Below are positions 27,670 through 33,411 of a DNA stretch of 33,411 nt, in pieces. Below the pieces are notes generated by a model, which saw only the letters and a program-made list of their open reading frames with translations, made no database searches and had not been told where the DNA came from. The position numbers and the translations under genes are program-made. The DNA is from Streptomyces sp. JJ36 (GTDB lineage Bacteria; Actinomycetota; Actinomycetes; Streptomycetales; Streptomycetaceae). The stretch is from assembly GCF_021696945.1 (NCBI RefSeq), contig NZ_JACYHE010000066.1:1-33411 (forward strand), given 5' to 3'. Position 1 is the first letter of the stretch, and every line of letters starts with the position of its first letter.

Positions 27670-30022
27670 AAGTTTTACTCTGGGGCGCCGTCTGCCAAGC
27701 GCCCCGCCGCAGCAGCCGCAGGCCGTTGAGCCCGACCAGCACCGTCGACCCCTCGTGTCCCGCCACGCCCAGCGGCAGCGGGAGGGTGCCGAGCAAATCC
27801 CAGGCGACCAGGACGACGATGGCGGTCCCCGCGATCACCAGGTTCTGCACCACCAGCCGCCGCGCCCGCCGGGACAGCGCCACCACGGCCGGGACGGCGT
27901 GCAGCTCGTCCCGCACCAGCACCGCGTCCGCGGTCTCCAGCGCCAGGTCCGCGCCGGTCCTGCCCATGGCCAGTCCGGTGTCCGCGGCCGCCAGGGCGGG
28001 GGCGTCGTTCACCCCGTCCCCGACGAGCAGCACCCGCTCGCCCTCCCCCTGCAGCTCCCGGACCGCGGCCACCTTCTGCTCCGGCAGCAGCGCGGCCCGT
28101 ACGGCGGTCCGGTCGATGCCGCACGCGCCCGCCAGCCGGGCGGCGGCCCCCGGTCCGTCGCCGGTGAGCAGCACCGGCGGGCGGGCGGTCTGCGCCCGCA
28201 GGCGGGCGACCGCCTCGCGGGCACCCGGGCGCGGCCGGTCGGCCAGGCCGAGGACCCCCGCCGGCCGCCCGTCCAGGCGTACGACGACCGCGGTGAGGCC
28301 GAGCGCGGCCAGTTCCGCGAGCTCCCGCTCCAGGGGACCGTCCGCGGGGGCCGCCGTGCCGTCCGCGGGACCGCCTGCCTGCGGCGCGACCACGGCCGCC
28401 GGGCCGCCTGCCGGTAGCGGGTCCGGTGCCGTGACGTCCTGTGGGGCGTGCACGGCCGCCCGCGTCCTGCCGCCCGGCCGTCCGCCGTGCTCCGGGGCCT
28501 GCCGGCCGGCCGCGACCGTTCCGCGCCCGCTGTCCGCCGCTCCCGCCCGGCCGTCCCCTCCGGGGGGCCCGGGGGGCGCGACCGTGCCGCCGGCCGGAGC
28601 CGCAGCGCCCGCCGGGGGTGTGGCGCACGACGGGCCGTCGGCGGCCGCCCCGCCCACCGTGGGGCCACCGTCCGGCGTGGTGTCCCCGGGGACGGGGCGC
28701 CGCGCGTGGTCCCCGGCGCGGTCCGGTGCGGCCTCACAGCCCCCCGCGGGCTCGCCCGGGCCGGAGCCCCCGGGGACGCGGTGCGGCGCGCCCACCTCCA
28801 CCAGAACGCCCTCCACCTCGGCGCGGACCCCGTGCCCCGGGACGGCCGTGAACCCCGCCGCCGGCAGTGCGGGCAGGCCGGCTCCCGCGGCGGCGACGGC
28901 CCGGCCCAGGGGGTGCTCGCTGGAGCGTTCCGCAGCGGCGGCCAGCGCCAGCAGCCGCTCCCGGCCCGCCTCCCCGCCGCTTCCGGCACCGTGCGGCCCG
29001 GGCAGCATCCGTACCTGGACGACCGCCGGCTCGCCCGCGGTCAGCGTCCCGGTCTTGTCGAAGGCGACGCGGTCCACCGTGCCCAGCCGCTCCATCACCG
29101 CCGCCGACTTCACCAGCACGCCGTGGCGCCCGGCGTTGGCGATCGCCGCCAGCAGCGGCGGCATGGTGGCCAGCACCACCGCGCACGGCGAGGCCACGAT
29201 CATGAACGTCATGGCCCGGAGCAGCGTCTCCTGCACCGCCGCCCCGAAGGCCAGCGGCACCGCGAAGACCGCCACGGTGGCCGCCACCATGCCCAGGGCG
29301 TAGCGCTGTTCGACGCGTTCGACGAAGAGCTGCCCGGGCGCCTTGGTGCGGCTCGCCTCCTCGACCAGCGCGACGATCCGCGCGAGCACCGAGTCCCCGG
29401 CCTCCCGGTCGACCCGTACGCGCAGCGCGCCGCGGCCGTTGAGGGTGCCGGCGAACACCGTGTCACCGGCCGTACGGGGCACCGGGACCGGTTCCCCGGT
29501 GACCGAGGACTGGTCCACGTCGCTCGCCCCGTCCAGCACTGTGCCGTCGGCGCCGATCCGCTCTCCCGGTCGTACCCGCACCACGTCGCCGGGGGTCAGC
29601 CCGGCGGCCGCCACGCGCTCCTCGCCGCCGTCCGCCCGTTCCCGGGTGGCCTGTTGCGGCGCCAGGTCCAGCAGCCCGCGGACGGAGTCGGCGGTGCGCC
29701 GGGTGGCGAACGCCTCCAGCGCGCCCGAGGTGGCGAAGATGACGATGAGCAGGGCGCCCTCCAGCGGCTGCCCGATGGCGGCGGCGCCGAGTGCGGCGGC
29801 GACCATCAGCAGGTCCACGTCCAGGGTCCGTTCGCGGAGCGCGGCCAGTCCCTCGCGGGCGGGCTCCCAGCCGCCGGTCGCGTAGCAGACGGCGTAGCAG
29901 GCCCAGGCGGCGGCGCCGGGCGCGGGGGAGAGGTCCAGGGCGAGGCCGAGCAGGAAGGCGAGGGTCGCGGCGGCGGCCCAGCGGGCCTCGGCGAGCCCGG
30001 CGAGCTGTCGGATCCAGGTCAT
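27665..30022 (-). CDS. heavy-metal P1B-type ATPase (zinc/cobalt/cadmium export type)
   Basis: 785 residues. P-type motifs are complete: TGE (175-177), SPC in the ion-binding helix (278-280), phosphorylation site Asp322 in DKTGT, HP in SSEHPLGRA (370-371) and GDGVND (668-673). The last helix region has GHEGSTVLVGLN. There is no N-terminal HMA or Cys-rich metal-binding domain. Residues about 415-562 are a Pro/Ala/Gly-rich insertion in the nucleotide-binding domain, which makes it about 150 residues longer than usual. ATG 30022 has GAGGTG upstream. GTG 30040 is an alternative. It is divergent from an ArsR/SmtB sensor of zinc/cobalt type, with a shared operator 42 bases before the start. This supports efflux of Zn(II), Co(II) or Cd(II). 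Confidence 0.95.
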   Translation of the reverse strand: MTWIRQLAGLAEARWAAAATLAFLLGLALDLSPAPGAAAWACYAVCYATGGWEPAREGLAALRERTLDVDLLMVAAALGAAAIGQPLEGALLIVIFATSGALEAFATRRTADSVRGLLDLAPQQATRERADGGEERVAAAGLTPGDVVRVRPGERIGADGTVLDGASDVDQSSVTGEPVPVPRTAGDTVFAGTLNGRGALRVRVDREAGDSVLARIVALVEEASRTKAPGQLFVERVEQRYALGMVAATVAVFAVPLAFGAAVQETLLRAMTFMIVASPCAVVLATMPPLLAAIANAGRHGVLVKSAAVMERLGTVDRVAFDKTGTLTAGEPAVVQVRMLPGPHGAGSGGEAGRERLLALAAAAERSSEHPLGRAVAAAGAGLPALPAAGFTAVPGHGVRAEVEGVLVEVGAPHRVPGGSGPGEPAGGCEAAPDRAGDHARRPVPGDTTPDGGPTVGGAAADGPSCATPPAGAAAPAGGTVAPPGPPGGDGRAGAADSGRGTVAAGRQAPEHGGRPGGRTRAAVHAPQDVTAPDPLPAGGPAAVVAPQAGGPADGTAAPADGPLERELAELAALGLTAVVVRLDGRPAGVLGLADRPRPGAREAVARLRAQTARPPVLLTGDGPGAAARLAGACGIDRTAVRAALLPEQKVAAVRELQGEGERVLLVGDGVNDAPALAAADTGLAMGRTGADLALETADAVLVRDELHAVPAVVALSRRARRLVVQNLVIAGTAIVVLVAWDLLGTLPLPLGVAGHEGSTVLVGLNGLRLLRRGAWQTAPQSKTL

Positions 30023-30063
30023 GGGGGCACCTCGGGGCACCTTGGGGCGGACGGTCGGCGGCC

Positions 30064-30095
30064 ATGAATGAATGAAGACCTCTTCATGTATTCAT
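30064..30095. promoter_or_regulatory. ArsR/SmtB operator between ATPase and sensor genes
   Basis: Two 15-base arms, ATGAATGAATGAAGA (30064-30078) and TCTTCATGTATTCAT (30081-30095), are complementary at 13 of 15 positions around CC. The TGAA...TTCA core is typical of SmtB/CzrA/CmtR-class operators. It would control both divergent genes. Confidence 0.85.
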
Positions 30096-30110
30096 GCACG
30101 GCCGGGACCG

Positions 30111-30116
30111 TACCAT
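30111..30116 (+). promoter_or_regulatory. -10 box of the metal-sensor gene
   Basis: TACCAT ends 7 bases before ATG 30124, a leaderless arrangement. The corresponding -35 region overlaps the operator. Confidence 0.42.
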
Positions 30117-30123
30117 GCCTGGC

Positions 30124-30483
30124 ATGGGACACGGAGCCGACGGCCGGGCCACCCCGGCGGCCAAGCTGGACACGGAGAGCGCCGCCTCCGTCGCGGCCAC
30201 CCTGCAGGCGCTGGCCACGCCGTCCCGGCTGCTGATCCTGTCCCGCCTCCGCGAGGGGCCGCTGCCGGTGACGGAGCTGGCCGAGGCGGTCGGGATGGAA
30301 CAGTCCGCCGTCTCCCACCAGTTGCGCCTGCTGCGCGCGCTCAGCCTCGTCGCCGGCGACCGGCAGGGGCGCCGCACCGTCTACCGGCTGCACGACAACC
30401 ACGTGGCGCAGTTGCTCGACGAGGCCGTCTACCACATCGAGCACCTGCAACTGGGCCTGCGCGACGGCCCCCCGGCGGGCTGA
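30124..30483 (+). CDS. ArsR/SmtB-family metal sensor of zinc/cobalt (CzrA-like) type
   Basis: 119 residues from ATG 30124. The winged HTH is clear: ATPSRLLILSRLREGPLPVTELAEAVG, split as ATPSRLLILSRL, then MEQSAVSHQLRLLRALSLV and the wing GRRTVYRL. The last helix holds Asp-x-His-x10-His-x2-His (DNHVAQLLDEAVYHIEH), exactly the alpha-5 inter-subunit site that binds Zn(II) or Co(II) in CzrA and SmtB. No Cys is present, which argues against As, Cd or Pb thiolate sensing. It should repress itself and the divergent ATPase until metal binds. ATG 30094 and 30115 are alternative starts, but 30094 lies inside the operator. A 19-bp terminator overlaps the stop codon. Confidence 0.92.
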   Translation: MGHGADGRATPAAKLDTESAASVAATLQALATPSRLLILSRLREGPLPVTELAEAVGMEQSAVSHQLRLLRALSLVAGDRQGRRTVYRLHDNHVAQLLDEAVYHIEHLQLGLRDGPPAG

Positions 30484-30503
30484 TCCGCCGGGGGGCCGTC
30501 GCG
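30460..30503. terminator. 19-bp perfect bidirectional terminator stem
   Basis: Bases 30460-30478 pair perfectly with 30485-30503 around GCTGAT. The loop contains most of the sensor gene's stop codon. No U-tract on either side. A possible small gene converges from the right. Confidence 0.82.
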
Positions 30504-30519
30504 GGCGCGGGCGCGCCGG

Positions 30520-30645
30520 TCAGTCGCGCGGGAAACCCTCGGTCCGCAGGGTGAGGTCGTCCTGCTCGGCCGTCTCGGTCCTGTCGGTCAGCTCGACGGT
30601 CACGGTGACGCTCCGTCCCCGCCGCGCCGGATCACGCGGCCGCAC
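30520..30645 (-). CDS. possible small protein gene (41 or 27 residues)
   Basis: GTG 30645 opens a 41-codon frame ending at TGA 30520, 17 bases from the shared terminator stem. TATCGT lies 7 bases before the GTG, as for a leaderless transcript. A shorter 27-residue version could start at GTG 30603 with GGACGGAG upstream. The C-terminal part is acidic and Thr-rich (TVELTDRTETAEQDDLTL) and ends EGFPRD. I do not recognise it. It has no Cys, so a lanthipeptide precursor is unlikely. Position between a promoter-like box and a terminator supports a real gene, but coding statistics on 41 codons prove little. Confidence 0.4.
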   Translation of the reverse strand: MRPRDPARRGRSVTVTVELTDRTETAEQDDLTLRTEGFPRD

Positions 30646-30652
30646 GGGACAA

Positions 30653-30658
30653 ACGATA
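30653..30658 (-). promoter_or_regulatory. -10 box before the small minus-strand ORF
   Basis: TATCGT on the minus strand ends 7 bases before GTG 30645. No clear -35 box is seen. Confidence 0.33.
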
Positions 30659-30788
30659 CGTCCGGGGTGTCCGTCACGGGGGTGTCCGGGCGGTATGACG
30701 AACGCATCGGCGCCTCGTCCGGCGTCTTCACCGTTTCTGCACCCCGCGCGTGCCCTGCGTGATTTTCCCTGTCCGTTCTGGCAGTTTT

Positions 30789-30794
30789 TAGTCT
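30789..30794 (+). promoter_or_regulatory. possible -10 box of the secreted-protein gene
   Basis: TAGTCT lies in a relatively T-rich stretch 30 bases before GTG 30824. The -35 region is unconvincing. Confidence 0.3.
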
Positions 30795-30823
30795 GGTTTG
30801 CCGGGAGATTCGGAGGCGAAGTC

Positions 30824-31888
30824 GTGCGTCGAGTCGTGCGTGTGTTCCACGTGCTGGCCGGTCGGGGAGCGAGATGCGTGCTCACCGCCCTGGCGGTGGC
30901 GGCCGTTCCCGCCGTGGCCGGTGCCGCTCCGGCGGAACGCGGGGCGTCGGACGCGTCGCTCGCCGAGCGCTTCCAGGCCGTCCAGCGCGGCGGCATCGTC
31001 CGGGCCGCCAACGCGGTGCCGGTCCCGTGTGCCGGCGGCCCGCGGGCCGCCCGCTGCCCGGGACCCCGCGGGGCCGCCGCCGACCGCGGCTCCCGCACCG
31101 GCGTCTCCAGCAGCGCCGTGCTGCGGCTCCCCGAAGGCTCCCGGGTCAGCCACGCGCGGCTCTACTGGGGCGGCACCCTGCGCGCCGGCGCGCGGAAGCC
31201 CGCCGACGCCGGCGGGCGGGTGCTCCTCTCCGCACGGGACGGCCGCGCCACGGAGGTGCGCGCGGACTCCCGCTCCCGGCACCCGGTATCGGGGAAGGCC
31301 CGCGGGTACTCCGCAGCGGCCGACGTCACCCGCCTGATCCGGCGCGGCGGCGCCGGACGGTACACCGTCGCCGCACCGCCCGCCGTGGGCCGCTCCACCA
31401 CCGCCGTCCTGCGCGGCTGGGCGCTCGTGGTCGCGTACGAGAACCACCGGGAGCCGCTGCGGCACCTCATGCTCTGGGACGGGCACGCCGCCCTGGGCAC
31501 CCCGGAACTCCGCCGCATGTGGGTCTGGTACGAGGGACTGCGGATCCCCGCGGACGCCTCCGGCTCCCTCGGGATCGTCGCCTACGGCGGCGACCGCGGC
31601 AGCGGCGGCGAGTCGCTGGCCGTCCGCACCGGCGACCGCTCGTTCACCCGCCTCCACGACGCGGCCAACCCGGCCCGCGACCCGCTGAACGCCACCGTCA
31701 CCGACCACGGCAGGCCCGTCGCCGGACGGATCCCCGCATCCGCCGTCACCACCGGCCTGGACGCGGACGTGTTCGACCTCGCCCCGGCACTGCGGGACGG
31801 TGCCCGCCGGCTCGAGGTGCGCTTCGACGGCGCCGAGGAGCAGCACCTGCTCGGAGCGTTCTTCCTGCAGACGTCCGCCCGTCACTGA
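30824..31888 (+). CDS. secreted protein of a Streptomyces-type beta-sandwich family, function unknown
   Basis: 354 residues. A long signal peptide (basic to about residue 18, hydrophobic to about 34, cleavage near AGAAPA) predicts Sec export. The mature part contains SSSAVLRLPEGSRVSHARLYWGG, a 'shell' element (split here as VLRLPEGSRVSHARLYWGG), then YSAAADVTRLIRRGGAGRYTVA, GWALVVAYE and LGIVAYGGDRG. This pattern recurs in Streptomyces secreted proteins that resemble adhesin or cell-surface repeats. There is no catalytic motif. GTG 30824 has GGAGG 7 bases before it. Seventy bases later a glycosyltransferase gene starts on the same strand, so it may belong with cell-surface polysaccharide production. 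Confidence 0.82.
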   Translation: MRRVVRVFHVLAGRGARCVLTALAVAAVPAVAGAAPAERGASDASLAERFQAVQRGGIVRAANAVPVPCAGGPRAARCPGPRGAAADRGSRTGVSSSAVLRLPEGSRVSHARLYWGGTLRAGARKPADAGGRVLLSARDGRATEVRADSRSRHPVSGKARGYSAAADVTRLIRRGGAGRYTVAAPPAVGRSTTAVLRGWALVVAYENHREPLRHLMLWDGHAALGTPELRRMWVWYEGLRIPADASGSLGIVAYGGDRGSGGESLAVRTGDRSFTRLHDAANPARDPLNATVTDHGRPVAGRIPASAVTTGLDADVFDLAPALRDGARRLEVRFDGAEEQHLLGAFFLQTSARH

Positions 31889-31957
31889 GCAGCGCCGGCC
31901 CCGGCCGGCCGTCCGGGGCGTCCGGAGAGCCAACCCGTCCGACCGTGGGGAGAGCGC

Positions 31958-33247
31958 GTGCCGCACCAGCAGATCCAGCAGACCGCAACGCGACCGGACC
32001 GTGCCCCGGCACCGGCCGGCACCGGCCGCGCGAGCGCCCGTACGCCGTACGCCGGCCGCCCGGCGCCCTCGCGGCCCGCCCGGACCCGGGCGGCCCGGTT
32101 CACGGTGCTGCACGTGGCCCAGCCCGTCACCGGCGGCGTCGCCCGGGTCGTCACCGAACTGATCCGCGCCCAGGTCGAGTCCGGGCTCCGGGTCGCCCTC
32201 GCCTGCCCGCCCGGCGGCGCCCTGGCCCGGGAGGCCGCAGCGGCCGGAGCCGCCCTGCACCGGTGGGACGCCGGGCGGGAGCCGGGCGCCGGGCTGGCAC
32301 GGGAGATCGCGGGAGTGGCGCGCGCGGTGCGGCGCGCCGCGCCCGACCTGGTGCACGCGCACAGCGCCAAGGCCGGCCTCGCGGCGCGGCTGGCCGTGCG
32401 CGGCCGGGTGCCGACCGTGTTCCAGCCGCACGCCTGGTCGTTCGAGGCCGTGACCGGCACCCGCGCCCGGCTGGCGCGGCACTGGGAGCGGCGCGCGGCC
32501 CGCTGGACGGCGCGCATCCTCTGCGTGAGCGACGACGAACTGCGCCGCGGCCGCCGGGCCGGCGTCGAGGCGGAATGGGCGGTCGTGCCCAACGGCGTGG
32601 ACACCGCGGCCTTCCCGCCCGCCTCCCCCGGGGACGCCGCGCGGGCGCGGGCCGCCCTGCCCGCCCTGCGCGCACTGCCGGACGAGGCGCCGCTCCTCGT
32701 CTGCCTCGGCCGGCTGTGCCGTCAGAAGGGACAGGACGTGCTGCTGCGTGCCTGGCCGCGGATCGCCGCCCGGCACCCCGACGCCCGGCTCGCCCTCGTC
32801 GGCGACGGCGCCGCACCGCCCCTCCCGCCGGGCGAGGCCGCCGCACGGGTGCTGCTCGCCGGACCCACCACGGACCCGGGCGCCTGGTACGCGGCGGCCG
32901 ACCTCGTCGTGCAGCCGTCCCGCTGGGAGGGCATGGCACTGGCGCCGCTGGAGGCCATGGCCTGCAGCCGCCCGGTCGTGCTCAGCGAGGTCGACGGCGC
33001 CCGCGAGAGCCTCCCCGCCGGCCAGGCCGGGCCGTGCCTGGTGCCGCCGGAGGACCCGCACGCGCTGGCCTCCGCGGTCCTCCGGCTGCTCGCCGACCCG
33101 GAGCTGCGCGCCGAGCTGGGGGACCAGGCGCAGCGCCATGTGCGCGCGGAGCGGGACGTACGCCGGACGGCCACGGCGGTCGACGCCCTCTACCGCGACC
33201 TGCTCGGCCTCCCGGACCCCGGGCTCGAGGAACCGGCCGGCCGATGA
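31958..33247 (+). CDS. GT4-family glycosyltransferase
   Basis: 429 residues with a GT-B fold. A basic, Pro-rich 45-residue N-terminus precedes the acceptor domain (TVLHVAQPVTGGVARVVTEL, split: HVAQPVTGGVARVV), with LVHAHSAKAGLAARLA typical of capsular or exopolysaccharide transferases. The donor domain has VVPNGVD, LGRLCRQKGQDVLLRAW and the E-x7-E nucleotide-sugar motif in SRWEGMALAPLEAMACSRPVV (EGMALAPLE). It transfers a sugar from an activated donor to a lipid-linked or glycan acceptor at the inner face of the membrane. Donor and acceptor are not determinable. GTG 31958 follows GGGGAGAG. Its stop overlaps the next gene as ATGA. Confidence 0.9.
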   Translation: MPHQQIQQTATRPDRAPAPAGTGRASARTPYAGRPAPSRPARTRAARFTVLHVAQPVTGGVARVVTELIRAQVESGLRVALACPPGGALAREAAAAGAALHRWDAGREPGAGLAREIAGVARAVRRAAPDLVHAHSAKAGLAARLAVRGRVPTVFQPHAWSFEAVTGTRARLARHWERRAARWTARILCVSDDELRRGRRAGVEAEWAVVPNGVDTAAFPPASPGDAARARAALPALRALPDEAPLLVCLGRLCRQKGQDVLLRAWPRIAARHPDARLALVGDGAAPPLPPGEAAARVLLAGPTTDPGAWYAAADLVVQPSRWEGMALAPLEAMACSRPVVLSEVDGARESLPAGQAGPCLVPPEDPHALASAVLRLLADPELRAELGDQAQRHVRAERDVRRTATAVDALYRDLLGLPDPGLEEPAGR

Positions 33248-33411
33248 CCATGGAGAGCACCGGTGCGCTCGGGACCGGGACGGCGGTCCCGCCCGCGGGG
33301 GCGGCCGCCGGCGGCACGTCCCCCGGCGTTCCCGCGCCCCGTGCCGCCACCGGGCGGCACGGGTGGCGGCCGGGTGGCTCCGGGCGGCCGGCCGCGCTGG
33401 TGGCCGCGGAC
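33244..33411 (+). CDS. start of a translationally coupled gene, cut by the window end
   Basis: ATG 33244 overlaps the TGA of the glycosyltransferase gene (ATGA). The 56 codons visible encode a Gly/Ala/Pro-rich, probably disordered stretch ending RPAALVAADG-like residues (RPAALVAAD). In Streptomyces exopolysaccharide loci a polyprenyl-phosphate sugar transferase with such an N-terminus often follows a GT4 gene. That identity is an inference from context only. No domain can be seen yet. Confidence 0.6.
   Translation, partial: MTMESTGALGTGTAVPPAGAAAGGTSPGVPAPRAATGRHGWRPGGSGRPAALVAAD

Noticed and set aside
26502..30616. 16-base identical segment CACGGTGACGCTCCGT at 26502 and 30601
   Set aside because: One or two matches of this length are expected by chance in 33 kb of very GC-rich DNA, and the contexts are unrelated.
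30520..30645. Lanthipeptide precursor for the small minus-strand ORF
   Set aside because: No Cys, no Ser/Cys core and no lanthipeptide synthetase gene nearby.
30520..31098. 192-codon minus-strand frame ending at 30520
   Set aside because: Most of it is antisense to the secreted-protein gene; only the last 41 codons have promoter-like and terminator context, and these are listed separately.

Overview
The window is very GC-rich (about 74 percent by eye) DNA from an actinomycete. Streptomyces or a close relative is most likely. The reasons are the codon bias, frequent GTG starts, TAnnnT -10 boxes placed so that the start codon is the first transcribed base, long GC stem terminators without U-tracts, and typical Streptomyces families (DUF2637, streptogrisin-type protease, long GntR regulators, Ada-AlkA fusion). 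The left edge is not genomic. Bases 37-102 match a degraded Illumina adapter followed by poly-A, so position 1 is almost certainly a contig end from a short-read draft assembly.

Layout: 0.3-2.5 kb, PfkB-family sugar kinase and YihY/BrkB membrane protein. 2.7-5.3 kb (minus), a three-gene flavin electron-transfer operon: a two-haem ferric-reductase/NOX-like flavoprotein, a membrane-exported FMN_bind protein and the ApbE flavin transferase. 5.5-6.0 kb, VOC protein. 6.2-7.5 kb, a small leader ORF and rsgA. 7.6-10.1 kb, unknown protein, an MFS transporter with an in-frame TGA at codon 6, and a metallophosphoesterase. 10.2-12.3 kb, alkylation repair pair (Ada-AlkA fusion and ogt). 12.6-18.7 kb, lactate utilisation: lldP-lutA-lutB-lutC (minus) and a divergent FadR-type GntR regulator with two visible operators. 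18.8-19.8 kb, PPOX-fold F420/FMN protein and DUF456 membrane protein. 19.9-24.8 kb, PP2C-like protein lacking key metal ligands, DUF2637 membrane protein, FhuF-like [2Fe-2S] protein under an iron box, and a GntR regulator with a very long disordered N-terminus. 25.2-27.6 kb, streptogrisin-B-like secreted protease and a TPR-like protein. 27.7-30.5 kb, a heavy-metal P1B ATPase divergent from a CzrA/SmtB-type sensor with a clear operator between them. 30.5-33.4 kb, a possible small gene, a secreted protein, a GT4 glycosyltransferase and the start of a translationally coupled gene, probably the edge of an exopolysaccharide locus.

Three self-contained modules stand out: the flavinylation/electron-transfer operon, the lut/lld operon with its regulator, and the zinc/cobalt-type efflux pair. 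Several single genes appear to be transcribed as leaderless mRNAs. Many conserved enzymes carry long Pro/Ala/Gly/Asp-rich insertions. I saw no tRNA, rRNA, CRISPR array, insertion sequence or phage gene. I did not find a clearly unprecedented multi-gene system. The best candidates for novelty are the NOX-like/Tat-type FMN protein/ApbE trio, the leader-ORF arrangements before rsgA and before the 7686-8267 gene, and a perfect CRP-type palindrome at 27654-27669.
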